NCBI GenBank assembly: GCA_000818945.1
Contig: KN805400.1
Coordinates: 133,293 to 197,292 of the forward strand
Source of the DNA: Schizochytrium sp. CCTCC M209059
Lineage: Eukaryota; Sar; Bigyra; Thraustochytrida; Thraustochytriidae
Direction of reading: 5' to 3'
DNA: 64,000 nucleotides
Made by a program: the position numbers and the translations under genes
Shown: in pieces, positions 1-8,032 of the stretch
Layout: each line of letters starts with the position of its first letter
Position numbering within the stretch: position 1 is the first letter of the stretch
Notes under the pieces: generated by a model
What the model was told of the DNA's origin: nothing
What the model saw: the letters and a program-made list of their open reading frames with translations, nothing else
The model's database searches: none

Positions 1-1400
1 GAGGGCGCAGTGAGAGGCGCCTCGGATGGCGGCTCAATTGGGGCCATTGGCTGCAGCACAGCGGATTGCCGAAAGCCTGGGGACATTACTTTTCCGCGGG
101 ATGCTCCACTATTATGACCACGGTTGGCCTCATCGCGCCGGCGCTCCAGGGCGCACACATTTCGGCACATGTAAAAGACGACGGACGCGACGCTAAAGAG
201 CTCAAAATAGGCCATGAGGTCGCTGGTGATTGCCGACACACAGTGACTGCTGCCAGGACGACAGAGCTCACGCGAGCCATAGATGACACCAAGGATAGAA
301 TAACTGGCGGTGGCGGCGAAGAGTCCAGCAAGGGAAAGGATGATTTGGATGCCCGTTCTTCGGATCTTTTCCAAGAGTTCGACGTACTCGTCCTTGCGCT
401 CGCTGCGCTGCGTTGTAGTCAGTCTTTCGAGTGAGTTCTTTCGCGTCCGCGTCCGCTTCAGCGAAGAAGCCGCGCCTACTTTGTCCTTGACGCGTGCCGC
501 CATGGCTCCGATCCTAGTGTGCGCCACGTTGTCAAAATCTTGCTTGCCGTCGTCGTCGGCAATGACGGCGCATACTTTGACATCAGCTACGTCGTCGCCA
601 GAAAGGCTGCCGGTCTCGGGATCTTCGGATACCTTGCTTAACTCAGCGGACGAGGACATGTGCGGGAGGAAAGGTCTCGAGCCGTCGAGAAAGCCGATGA
701 GCTTGGTCATGTTGATTGCACCAAAGATAAAGGTGCAAATGATAATGAAAATGAAGGGTAGGCTCAGCAGCGCCGCGAGCGAAGCGGATGTTCTGGCAAC
801 TGCAAAGGTGAGCACGAAAACGAAACAGGTCTCGAAAAGATACACGCTCTTCGCATAGCCGCCCCAGATGGAATCTGTGTTTCTGTACAGCATACGTGCG
901 GACTTGCGGGCGATCTCGAGCCAGAGGATGGACACATTGAGCATGCCGAGCGTAGAGAAGACAGTGGCGACGGCTAGGGTGAATTTTTCCGCAAGCAGCA
1001 TCGGATGCAGACGGAGTTCGGATCCAGGAAAGGTGACAGTGTTGTACTGCGGCGTGAGAATCACGATCAGCGTACTGATGCGCCAGACGATAATGCCCAG
1101 GAGCGCGATGAGCGTAAAGATGAGGGTGGCCGAGTTGATTCCCAAGCGGGTCTGCCCGGGGATGTGAAAGAGGCGCCAGAGCGCGCGCACATTGGTTATG
1201 AAGACTGGCAGCGCCAGCGCCAAGCAGACGGTGACCAGAGCGATATACACATAGCCCTGCGTGGTGAGGTCCTGGCAGTCGTCTCCCGTCCAGCCGAAGT
1301 AGCCCTCGCAGGCGCACAAGGACTCGCCCTCTGGCAGCCAGGTCACGTTCCCGTAGCACGACGTGGTGCCGGGGCAGTCGAAGTCCTTTTCGCACTCCAT
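1..1400 (-). CDS. EGF-like domain plus seven-transmembrane protein (partial, runs off left edge)
   Basis: An open frame reads on the minus strand from an ATG at 1400 to base 1 without a stop, giving at least 466 residues. The N-terminus has six cysteines in an EGF pattern (C3, C8, then ending CACEGYFGWTGDDC) and an NVT glycosylation sequon. Seven hydrophobic stretches follow: GYVYIALVTVCLALALPVF, a second starting INSATLIF, one around TVFSTLGMLNVSILWL, one at FETCFVFVLTFAV, one at LPFIFIIICTFIFGA, then after a long charged Ser/Thr-rich loop QIILSLAGLFAATASYSIL and AYFELFSVASVVFYM. This resembles a receptor with extracellular EGF and a long third cytoplasmic loop, but no GPCR family signature was recognised. 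There is an in-frame stop at about 1549-1551 and no other ATG between, so 1400 is the only single-exon start. It gives no signal peptide, so an upstream exon is possible. Ligand and function are unknown. Confidence 0.75.
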   Translation of the reverse strand, partial: MECEKDFDCPGTTSCYGNVTWLPEGESLCACEGYFGWTGDDCQDLTTQGYVYIALVTVCLALALPVFITNVRALWRLFHIPGQTRLGINSATLIFTLIALLGIIVWRISTLIVILTPQYNTVTFPGSELRLHPMLLAEKFTLAVATVFSTLGMLNVSILWLEIARKSARMLYRNTDSIWGGYAKSVYLFETCFVFVLTFAVARTSASLAALLSLPFIFIIICTFIFGAINMTKLIGFLDGSRPFLPHMSSSAELSKVSEDPETGSLSGDDVADVKVCAVIADDDGKQDFDNVAHTRIGAMAARVKDKVGAASSLKRTRTRKNSLERLTTTQRSERKDEYVELLEKIRRTGIQIILSLAGLFAATASYSILGVIYGSRELCRPGSSHCVSAITSDLMAYFELFSVASVVFYMCRNVCALERRRDEANRGHNSGASRGKVMSPGFRQSAVLQPMAPIEPPSEAPLTAP

Positions 1401-2203
1401 GGCTGCGGTCGACGACTCGAGGGCGCCGGCGCGTACTCGAGCGTCTCGGTCGGTCTTGGGTCCTCGGGGCCGGAGGAGCAGGAGCGGGCTCGGCCAGGGC
1501 TTTGCTGCCTTACTGCCTTGCCTGGCTTCTTGCCGAGGCCGCTCGCTCTACAGAGCAGGCTCCGGATCGTTGTCACACCACGGCGCGCGCGTGCACTTCT
1601 GTCCTGCAAACCAACGCGCGTCCAGGCAGAACGAAAGGGCCGTGCCTCCGTCTGCTCCGGTCTCCAGCAGCTCGCTAGGCACACGCAGGCAGAGGCAGGC
1701 AGGCAGGCAGGCAGGCAGGCACACACGCCGCCACACACGCCGCCACAAACGCAGGTGGCACGCACAACACACGCAGGCCGCGGGCGGCTCGGCCTGCGTC
1801 TTCCTCGCGGTGCTGCGCTTGGCGTGGCTTGGCTTGCCGCTTGCTTGTCTTGGTTGTTTGCTTTCTTGGCTTTTTCTGGCTCGGCGGTGTGGCTTTGCTT
1901 ACTTGCTTTTTTGCTTGCTTTTTTGCTTGCTTGCTCTTTTGCTTGCTACTGCCTCTCTCGCTCAAAGTCAAGCTGCAGCTGCCGCTGCTGGCTGATGTGA
2001 GTGGAGTGCGTCGCGGCCGCGGTGGCCGTCGTCGGCGTCGCAGCCCTCGGCGGCACCAGGGCCTGGTCTTCCCGCCTTCAAGTTTATTCAGTTTCAGCTC
2101 GGCGTGCACACGGCACGGCGAAAAGCCCGCTTCGCGACCGACCACGACAGAAGCAGCAGCGGCGGCGAGGGGCCGGCGGTGTTGCCTTCGATGCGGCAGC
2201 TGG

Positions 2204-2207
<4 letters not shown>

Positions 2208-2254
<47 letters not shown>
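2208..2254. repeat. (GCT)n trinucleotide microsatellite
   Basis: About 15 uninterrupted GCT/CTG triplets. In different frames it would give poly-Ala, poly-Cys or poly-Leu on one strand and poly-Gln, poly-Ser or poly-Ala on the other. None of these frames continues into a recognisable protein. Confidence 0.95.
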
Positions 2255-2255
<1 letters not shown>

Positions 2256-2930
2256 GGCTGCGAGCGAGCGAGCGAACGAACGAACGAACGAATGAGAAAG
2301 CACGTGCGCGTGCGCGCGTGCACGCGCCTGGCGGCCGCCCGCCATGCACTTGTGTGAACAACCCTAATAAAGAGGGCGCTGCACTACTGGCAAAGAGCGG
2401 AAGCAACGAGGTGTGTGCGCGCACGTGCGCGCGATAGGGTGTGCACTCAGCGCGTGCCGGCCCACATGGGGCCGAGAGTTCCGCCGCTCTTGCTCGTGCT
2501 CGTGCTCGTGCTCCCCCTCCTCCGCCGGCGGCAGTTCGACGCGGCGCGGACCGTCCCGTCCGGTCCCCGGCCCGCGGTATGGGAAAGATCAGCGTCCCCT
2601 GGCCGGGCAGTGCAGCAGCCGGCAGCGGTAGCAACAGCGGTCGTGGCCGGAGACGGGGTGTGAAGAAAGGATTTCACGCGATCCACTACAAAGAACCAAG
2701 AAAGGCGGGCGCGTGCCGCGCGCGCGCGCCAATTTCTCCGGCCCTTCCGGAAATACTTCTCTGGCCAGGCCCTTCTGGAAATACTTAGGCATTTCGCGCC
2801 CCCATGGAATGTCACCCAGCAGCGAGAATGGAGCGCGAGTCCAGGTCCAGGATCTGTGACTGTGAGTCCGAGTCGAGTCCTCGTGTCCAGGAATCCATCC
2901 ACCTTGGCCGCGGCCGCTCAGGAGGAGCTA

Positions 2931-3029
2931 GCTGCCGCCGCCGGAGCTGCCGCCACCGGAGCTGCCGCCGCCGGAGCTGCCGCCGCCGGAGCTGCCGCCG
3001 CCGGAGCTGCCGCCGCCGGAGCTGCCGCT
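2931..3029. repeat. 15-base minisatellite (GAGCTGCCGCCGCCG)
   Basis: Six or so tandem 15-base units with one A-for-G variant in the second copy. Because 15 is a multiple of three, the array leaves all frames open and creates spurious repetitive open frames on both strands. Confidence 0.9.
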
Positions 3030-3788
3030 CCCCGTCTTCGGGTCGGCCTTCGAGTTCTACAAGATTGTTTGTTTGTATTTTGCAGTAAGCCGTGCGTCCT
3101 GCGCCTCTCTCTCCCCTGGGCCCGCTTCGCCCTGCGCTCCTCGCCAGGTCGCAACGCGAGGCCGCTTTGCGACTGCGCTGTCGAAAACACCTGCCGTCGC
3201 CGCTGCCTTGCGCTGCAGCTGGCGCGGCGACTTTTTCCCGCGTCGCGCGCACGCGGGAGGCTCCGGCCCGCACGTGCCTGCTGCGCTGCTATCTCTATAG
3301 TACGACTCCCAACTCACTCTAGGCCTATAGGCCTATAGCCTATAGTATACCATATGATACCCCTCAGGCAGGCAGGCCTGCAGCTGGGCCGCCTCGTCGC
3401 TGCTGTACATGGACGGGAGGGCGCATGAGATGCGCAAGAGCCCCGCCGAGAAGGTGGACACGCAAGAGCCCCGGGGAGGATCCAGGTTGGCCTCGGGGGC
3501 CACGGAGCTTGGATGCAGCCTGCCGGGGCCGCCTCGACCGGCTGCGCGTCGTGCCACGATGCGTGCCGCCGTGGTGCATCATGATGCCGTGTGCGCGAGA
3601 TCGGGCGGGCAGTCGTCAGCCTGCCCTGGTCAGCCCGGACGCCGAAAGCAGTTCGCAATTGCAGGATCGCCGGGATCGACCGGTTGATCACCGGGCAGCT
3701 CGAGGTCGGTCGGGGAGACCAGCAGCAAGCAGCGGCGGCAGCAGATCGGCAGGCAGGCAGCCAGCAGCAGCGGCAGCAGCGGGCGAAG

Positions 3789-6233
3789 ATGAAGACCTTG
3801 GAGGCGGCAGCGCTCGTGGTTTGGGGCGCGGCGACGTTTGGGGTCAAGAGCGCGAGCGCGCAGACGCCCGTGGTGGCGACGGAGATCACCTGTGGCTGGG
3901 ACCACGTCTGCGTGCTCACCGATGACAACCACGTAAAGTGCTTTGGAAGCGGCGCGAACGGCCAGCTCGGGTATGGCGACACGGCAGACAGAACTGCAGA
4001 TGCCACGCTGCCGTATGTGGAATTGCCGCAGTCTGTCAAGCACATCTCGGCGGGAAACGGACACACATGCGCGACTCTCGTCGATGGTACGGGCGTCTGC
4101 TGGGGCCTCAACGATGTCAATCAGCTCGGCGATTCCATTTCAGCAATGGCCCTGAACCCCATGGCGCAGCCAATTATCACCGCGGGAGCCCTGATCGAAA
4201 AAATTGAAGCCTTTGATGGTAACTCCTGCATCCTGGCCCAGGACGGGACAGTCAGCTGCTTCGGTAAACCTGAAGGTCTTGGGACCTGCGCCACTACCAA
4301 CAAACTTGCGCCCGGAGATACCGTCGCCTTTGCGTCTGCCATGGCCTCCATCGCAGATATTGCTCGCTCTCGAAACGGACTATGTGCAAAGGACGGAAAC
4401 GAGCTCATTCAATGTTTCGGAGATAACACGTACGGCCAACTCGGCATTGAATCAACAAACAACGTAGGTGACGGCACAGTGGGTCCTTGCGTGAGTGTGG
4501 ATAGTACGCCTCCGCTAAATTTCCCTGCCCAGGGAGCTGGCAACGATTTCACCCCAGAAGGCCTTTCGTCTTCGCTTGGAACGACAAACTGCGCCTTCGC
4601 CTATAATGGCGAGGGTACCTGCTGGGGCTGGAACGCTGATGGCCAGCTCGGCCAAGAATCGAACGAAGAATTCGTTGGTGACGAAGTTGGAGAGATGAAT
4701 GCACTGGCTTATCTCGTTAAACCATCGGGGACAATTCAAAAGCTAGTTGGCGGCAATACTCATTCGTGCATGCTTAACGATTCGAACGAAATCTACTGTT
4801 GGGGTGACCATACAAATCTATTTGGTTACGGCGCAGACGTAGGATTAAGCGTGGGCGACATGACATCGCTCACCCCAGTGGACTTTGGTAGTGGTGCTGG
4901 CTCTCCAATGGATGTCTGCGTCGGCCCAACATACACTTGCGTGCTTCTCGACGATGGCACGCCAAGGTGCTGGGGAAGCAATCCATCGATTGGCGCTGAC
5001 CCGTCAGTGGCAATGTCGCTTGGAAACATTCCTACGTCGGCCCCGACCACATTCACACCTGCACCTGGACCGGGGCCCTCCCCGACCACAGCCAGTCCGA
5101 CATTTTCCTTTGGTCCCATCCCGCCTCTCGAGGGCGTTGACCTCGAGGACGAGCGCAAAGTTGGCGGCGAACAGCTTATTGTGGGGGGAATCATTGTGTC
5201 ACTTGTCGCTGTTGTAATTGGATCGAGTATCACAACGAGCAGCATTGCTGCATCGGGTGGGCTCGCCTCCGGTGCCGCCAAAGCGGGCTCGAGCTTGGAC
5301 GCAATGGATGTCCTCGAAGAGGCTGCGCGGGAAAAGTCGGAAGAATCTGCCGAGGAAAAAGCAAAACATTCCGCCTTGTACGTTTTCATCTCTCAGACCT
5401 CTTTTGATCTTTCGCGCATTCTTCTCGTGGTCGCCGCTGTCTTCGCTCTGTACAATGCCTGGACTCTCATGCAATCTCTGACTACTGAGCTTGGCGCACT
5501 ACGTGCCGAGGATTCGACCATCGCCGACATTGCGCTCGATGGCTCGCAAACGGCCTCACAAATTGCATCCGCGCTTGGCATGCAGCCCAAGAACGAGGTT
5601 TTGTCGGGACAGTTTCTCGACCTATGCGATCTCGACGAGCGCGTTTGTGTCCAAGGGGATGAGCTGGGACTCGTAGACTACTTCTATTTTCAGATGCGGG
5701 GCGACCTCGCGCTACCCCTGACATTAATTCTGGCCGCTGTTGGCGTTGAACTCCTCGTCACGCTTGCAGAGACCATTCTTTGGGCCAGAAGCAAATGTGT
5801 CGCAGTGAACAAGTCTGGCCACGTGCCTGGAGATCTGCCCATTCCGGTGCTCGTGCTCACGCTTTTAGCGAGTTTGGGTCTTCTCGGTGCTGCCTGTGGA
5901 TTCTATTTTACGACTGGACCCGTGTCCTTCGACGCAGTAGCATGGTTGGATAATGGCACTGCAGTTGCTGCATACACGGTACCATACGAGATTGACACGG
6001 ACACGTATATCACGTCTTTCGCATGTCCGTCGTCAGCTCTCGAGCCTTGCACTCTTGATGGGACCTGGTATAAAGCCACGAACGAACGCATTACCGACTA
6101 TGGTTTCGTAAGTGGCGTCGTCATCGCAATCACTCTAGCCGTCAAGGATGTCTTTAGCATCGCGCGTCGCGTGTGCTGCTCCCGCAAGTCCTCCGCGACG
6201 AGTGCTCAGACAGTGTCCGCACCAACACTTTGA
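3789..6233 (+). CDS. Secreted RCC1-repeat ectodomain fused to a five-pass membrane domain
   Basis: Predicted 814 residues from the ATG at 3789. Residues 1-24 form a signal peptide ending SASAQ. An in-frame upstream extension starts at a non-ATG codon and lacks a signal, so 3789 was chosen. Residues ~28-445 contain RCC1-type propeller repeats, each with a Cys-x-Gly core such as KCFGSGANGQLGYG, VCWGLNDVNQLG, CFGDNTYGQLG, TCWGWNADGQLG and YCWGD. The paired cysteines suit an oxidising extracellular setting. A Pro/Thr-rich linker follows (~445-490). Five hydrophobic segments then appear: LIVGGIIVSLVAVVIGSSI, RILLVVAAVFALYNAW, LPLTLILAAVGVELLV, PVLVLTLLASLGLLGAACGF and VSGVVIAITLAVKDVF. Nuclear RCC1 exchanges Ran nucleotides; the exported form here cannot be assumed to do so. 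A cell-surface recognition role is inference. Confidence 0.85.
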   Translation: MKTLEAAALVVWGAATFGVKSASAQTPVVATEITCGWDHVCVLTDDNHVKCFGSGANGQLGYGDTADRTADATLPYVELPQSVKHISAGNGHTCATLVDGTGVCWGLNDVNQLGDSISAMALNPMAQPIITAGALIEKIEAFDGNSCILAQDGTVSCFGKPEGLGTCATTNKLAPGDTVAFASAMASIADIARSRNGLCAKDGNELIQCFGDNTYGQLGIESTNNVGDGTVGPCVSVDSTPPLNFPAQGAGNDFTPEGLSSSLGTTNCAFAYNGEGTCWGWNADGQLGQESNEEFVGDEVGEMNALAYLVKPSGTIQKLVGGNTHSCMLNDSNEIYCWGDHTNLFGYGADVGLSVGDMTSLTPVDFGSGAGSPMDVCVGPTYTCVLLDDGTPRCWGSNPSIGADPSVAMSLGNIPTSAPTTFTPAPGPGPSPTTASPTFSFGPIPPLEGVDLEDERKVGGEQLIVGGIIVSLVAVVIGSSITTSSIAASGGLASGAAKAGSSLDAMDVLEEAAREKSEESAEEKAKHSALYVFISQTSFDLSRILLVVAAVFALYNAWTLMQSLTTELGALRAEDSTIADIALDGSQTASQIASALGMQPKNEVLSGQFLDLCDLDERVCVQGDELGLVDYFYFQMRGDLALPLTLILAAVGVELLVTLAETILWARSKCVAVNKSGHVPGDLPIPVLVLTLLASLGLLGAACGFYFTTGPVSFDAVAWLDNGTAVAAYTVPYEIDTDTYITSFACPSSALEPCTLDGTWYKATNERITDYGFVSGVVIAITLAVKDVFSIARRVCCSRKSSATSAQTVSAPTL

Positions 6234-6377
6234 TTATGCATCGTTTGCCAGGCCACGCACTCTTGATGTTGATATTTGGTTAATTGTTCTTCTCGTGTTT
6301 TGTTGTTCTCCTTTTGCGCAGTATTTTTTTTCTTCTCTCTTGCGAACAACATGCGATTCATGAACACCTCCTCAATT

Positions 6378-6428
<51 letters not shown>

Positions 6429-6939
6429 CGAGTCCCAAAGATGAAAATATCCTCTCCTCAGTCATCACATCTTTTCTCCAGCTGCCCGAATGCGAATCTC
6501 TCCTCCTCGTCGTTCCATATTCTGTCTTCACAAAAACGACGTTGAAACGCGTTCCTTCCCTCAGGCTCTTCATTCTCCACCACGGACATCCTCGCCGGCC
6601 TTGTACGTAGTCGTGGTCGCCGTCGAGGTCTAGAAAGCGGAGAAAGGGGTGTATTCTGGGAGGCGCGCGCAGTTCGTCCCAGGCCAGCTACGCGGGCGTG
6701 AACACCCGCGAGGTGCCCCTGGTTCCCAGCGTACCCCTGCAAGCGCTTGGCTGCAAAGCTGCAACAGAGGACGCGAGGCCTCCAATCGCACGCGGCGACG
6801 ACGGCTCGCGAGGCGCGCGCGCGCGAGGACACAGGGAGGCGCGGCAGCGCGGCAGCGCGACAGAGGTGCCGCGCGCAACGCTCGCGGCAAAGCGGCGTGC
6901 AGAGGACGTCGCGGAGGAAAGAGTCGTTGCACGAGGACG
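6234..6939. other. Intergenic region with CTTT microsatellite
   Basis: No gene seen. It contains the 3' end of the RCC1 membrane gene, a pyrimidine-rich stretch with CTTT repeats, and the GC-rich 5' leader of the next gene. An upstream in-frame extension of that gene (6649-6939) is Arg/Ala-rich and starts at a non-ATG codon, so it was treated as leader. Confidence 0.6.
6377..6428. repeat. (CTTT)n tetranucleotide microsatellite
   Basis: About 13 perfect CTTT units, located 145 bases after the stop codon of the RCC1 membrane protein gene. Confidence 0.95.
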
Positions 6940-7443
6940 ATGATGCTCGCGGCAGGCCACGTCGCGCGGCGCAGCGGCCGACGCGGCGGCGCGCTGGGCG
7001 CCCGGTGGACGCAGGCGGCGCTCGCGGAGGAGGCGCAGAGCGCTGGCGTCGAGATGCAGAGCCCGCAGCAGCAGCGCGGCTTTGCCAAGAAGAAGAAGAA
7101 GTCCTCGAGCGCGAAGAAGGTCAACTCGGACCTGCCCCAGGCCGCCAGGCCCGAGGACGAAATGCTCGTGCGCATGCTCACCGCGCAGCCGCGAAATGAG
7201 AAGCCCGAGTTCTCCGAGGAAGAGCTTTTGCGCAGGGAAGTCATTGCGAAGCGCTACGCGAAGATGACCCAGCTTCGCGATAACTATGACGAAGCCGAAG
7301 TGGGCCGCCGCGCCGCGCTCCAAGACTTTGCGCTCATGGCGCTTCCCTCGCAGGCGGAGCGTGACATTGCGCTCAAGGACCCTGCTTTTAATCCGCCCAT
7401 GCACCGGCAAATGTGGACCTGGACTCCACCAAGGGAAATCTAG
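6940..7443 (+). CDS. Small mitochondrial protein, probable large-subunit ribosomal protein mL40
   Basis: Predicted 167 residues from tandem ATGs at 6940 and 6943. The N-terminus is rich in Arg and Ala with almost no acids (GHVARRSGRRGGALGARW), ending near RGFA, a typical mitochondrial presequence. A lysine run follows. The C-terminal half has the layout I associate with mL40/MRP-L28: an acidic SEEELLRREVIAKRYAKM helix, a charged helix with ALQDFALMALP, then FNPPMHRQMWTWTPP at the end. In that family the protein is a peripheral part of the mitochondrial large ribosomal subunit. The match is by pattern memory only. Downstream is A-rich sequence. Confidence 0.5.
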   Translation: MMLAAGHVARRSGRRGGALGARWTQAALAEEAQSAGVEMQSPQQQRGFAKKKKKSSSAKKVNSDLPQAARPEDEMLVRMLTAQPRNEKPEFSEEELLRREVIAKRYAKMTQLRDNYDEAEVGRRAALQDFALMALPSQAERDIALKDPAFNPPMHRQMWTWTPPREI

Positions 7444-8032
7444 GTGGACAAGAAGGGAACTAATTGAGGGGAAAAGGAGAAAAAAGTACGAAAAAAAGAA
7501 AAGAAAAGAAAAAAAGAAGATCAGGGTCTTGCCTTGGAATGAGCCTCGGGACGACACAATCTTTTGGCCTTCACGTTTCGCATTAGAATCACACACACAT
7601 TTCATACAAATAACCAAACAAAAAAGAAATTTGACGGCTTTGAAAGTTTTATTGTTCGCTTGTGTGCCTTTCCAACTTTCTTTGCGTTTGTAATATCATT
7701 CGAACGCCTCCTCATTGTACTTGAGAACTGTAAGGAAAGAGCTTTAATTCTTCTCTTTCTCTTTCTTCCTCTCTCTCACTCTCACTCTCACTCTCTCTCA
7801 CTCTCACTCTCTCTCTCTCTCGCTCTCTTGCTTTCTTGCTTTCTTGCTTGCTTGCTTTCTTGCTTGCTTGCTTGTTTGCAAATGATTGCCAGGACATCCG
7901 TCCCCCCAAAGTGAAAAGGAAATTGGGAGGCTAATTGGAGTGGCGCGTGAAAAACCTACGAGGCGGTATTGCAACAGATGCTCGCTCGCTCGCTCGCTCA
8001 TACTGCAACCAAACTTCTTCCAATCACGCTTG
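7444..8032. other. Tail-to-tail intergenic region, pyrimidine repeats
   Basis: The region lies between two convergent genes. It starts A-rich (GAAAA runs near 7480-7520), then has CT dinucleotide runs (~7765-7830), CTTG/CTTT runs (7830-7876) and GCTC repeats (7981-7998). No coding potential was recognised. Confidence 0.6.

Larger units (their letters stand above)
1401..3788. other. 2.4-kb head-to-head intergenic region, GC-rich and low complexity
   Basis: No convincing gene was seen. The stretch separates two divergently transcribed membrane-protein genes and holds many short tandem repeats: GGCA units near 1690-1722, CTTGC/TTTTGC units near 1890-1940, a CTG/GCT run at 2208-2254, a GAGC/GAAC run at 2259-2292, and a 15-base GC repeat at 2931-3029. 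Long open frames here are low-complexity Ala, Ser, Gln, Leu or Cys runs and change with frame, as expected from repeats. Palindromic TAGGCCTA copies occur at 3320 and 3328. Confidence 0.7.

Noticed and set aside
643..1395. 250-codon minus-strand frame rich in Arg and His
   Set aside because: Lies on the same strand as the EGF-7TM gene but in a shifted frame. The true frame has membrane helices and EGF cysteines.
1005..2000. 331-codon plus-strand frame
   Set aside because: Antisense to the EGF-7TM gene at its left end and repeat-derived at its right end. No domain and a composition unlike neighbours.
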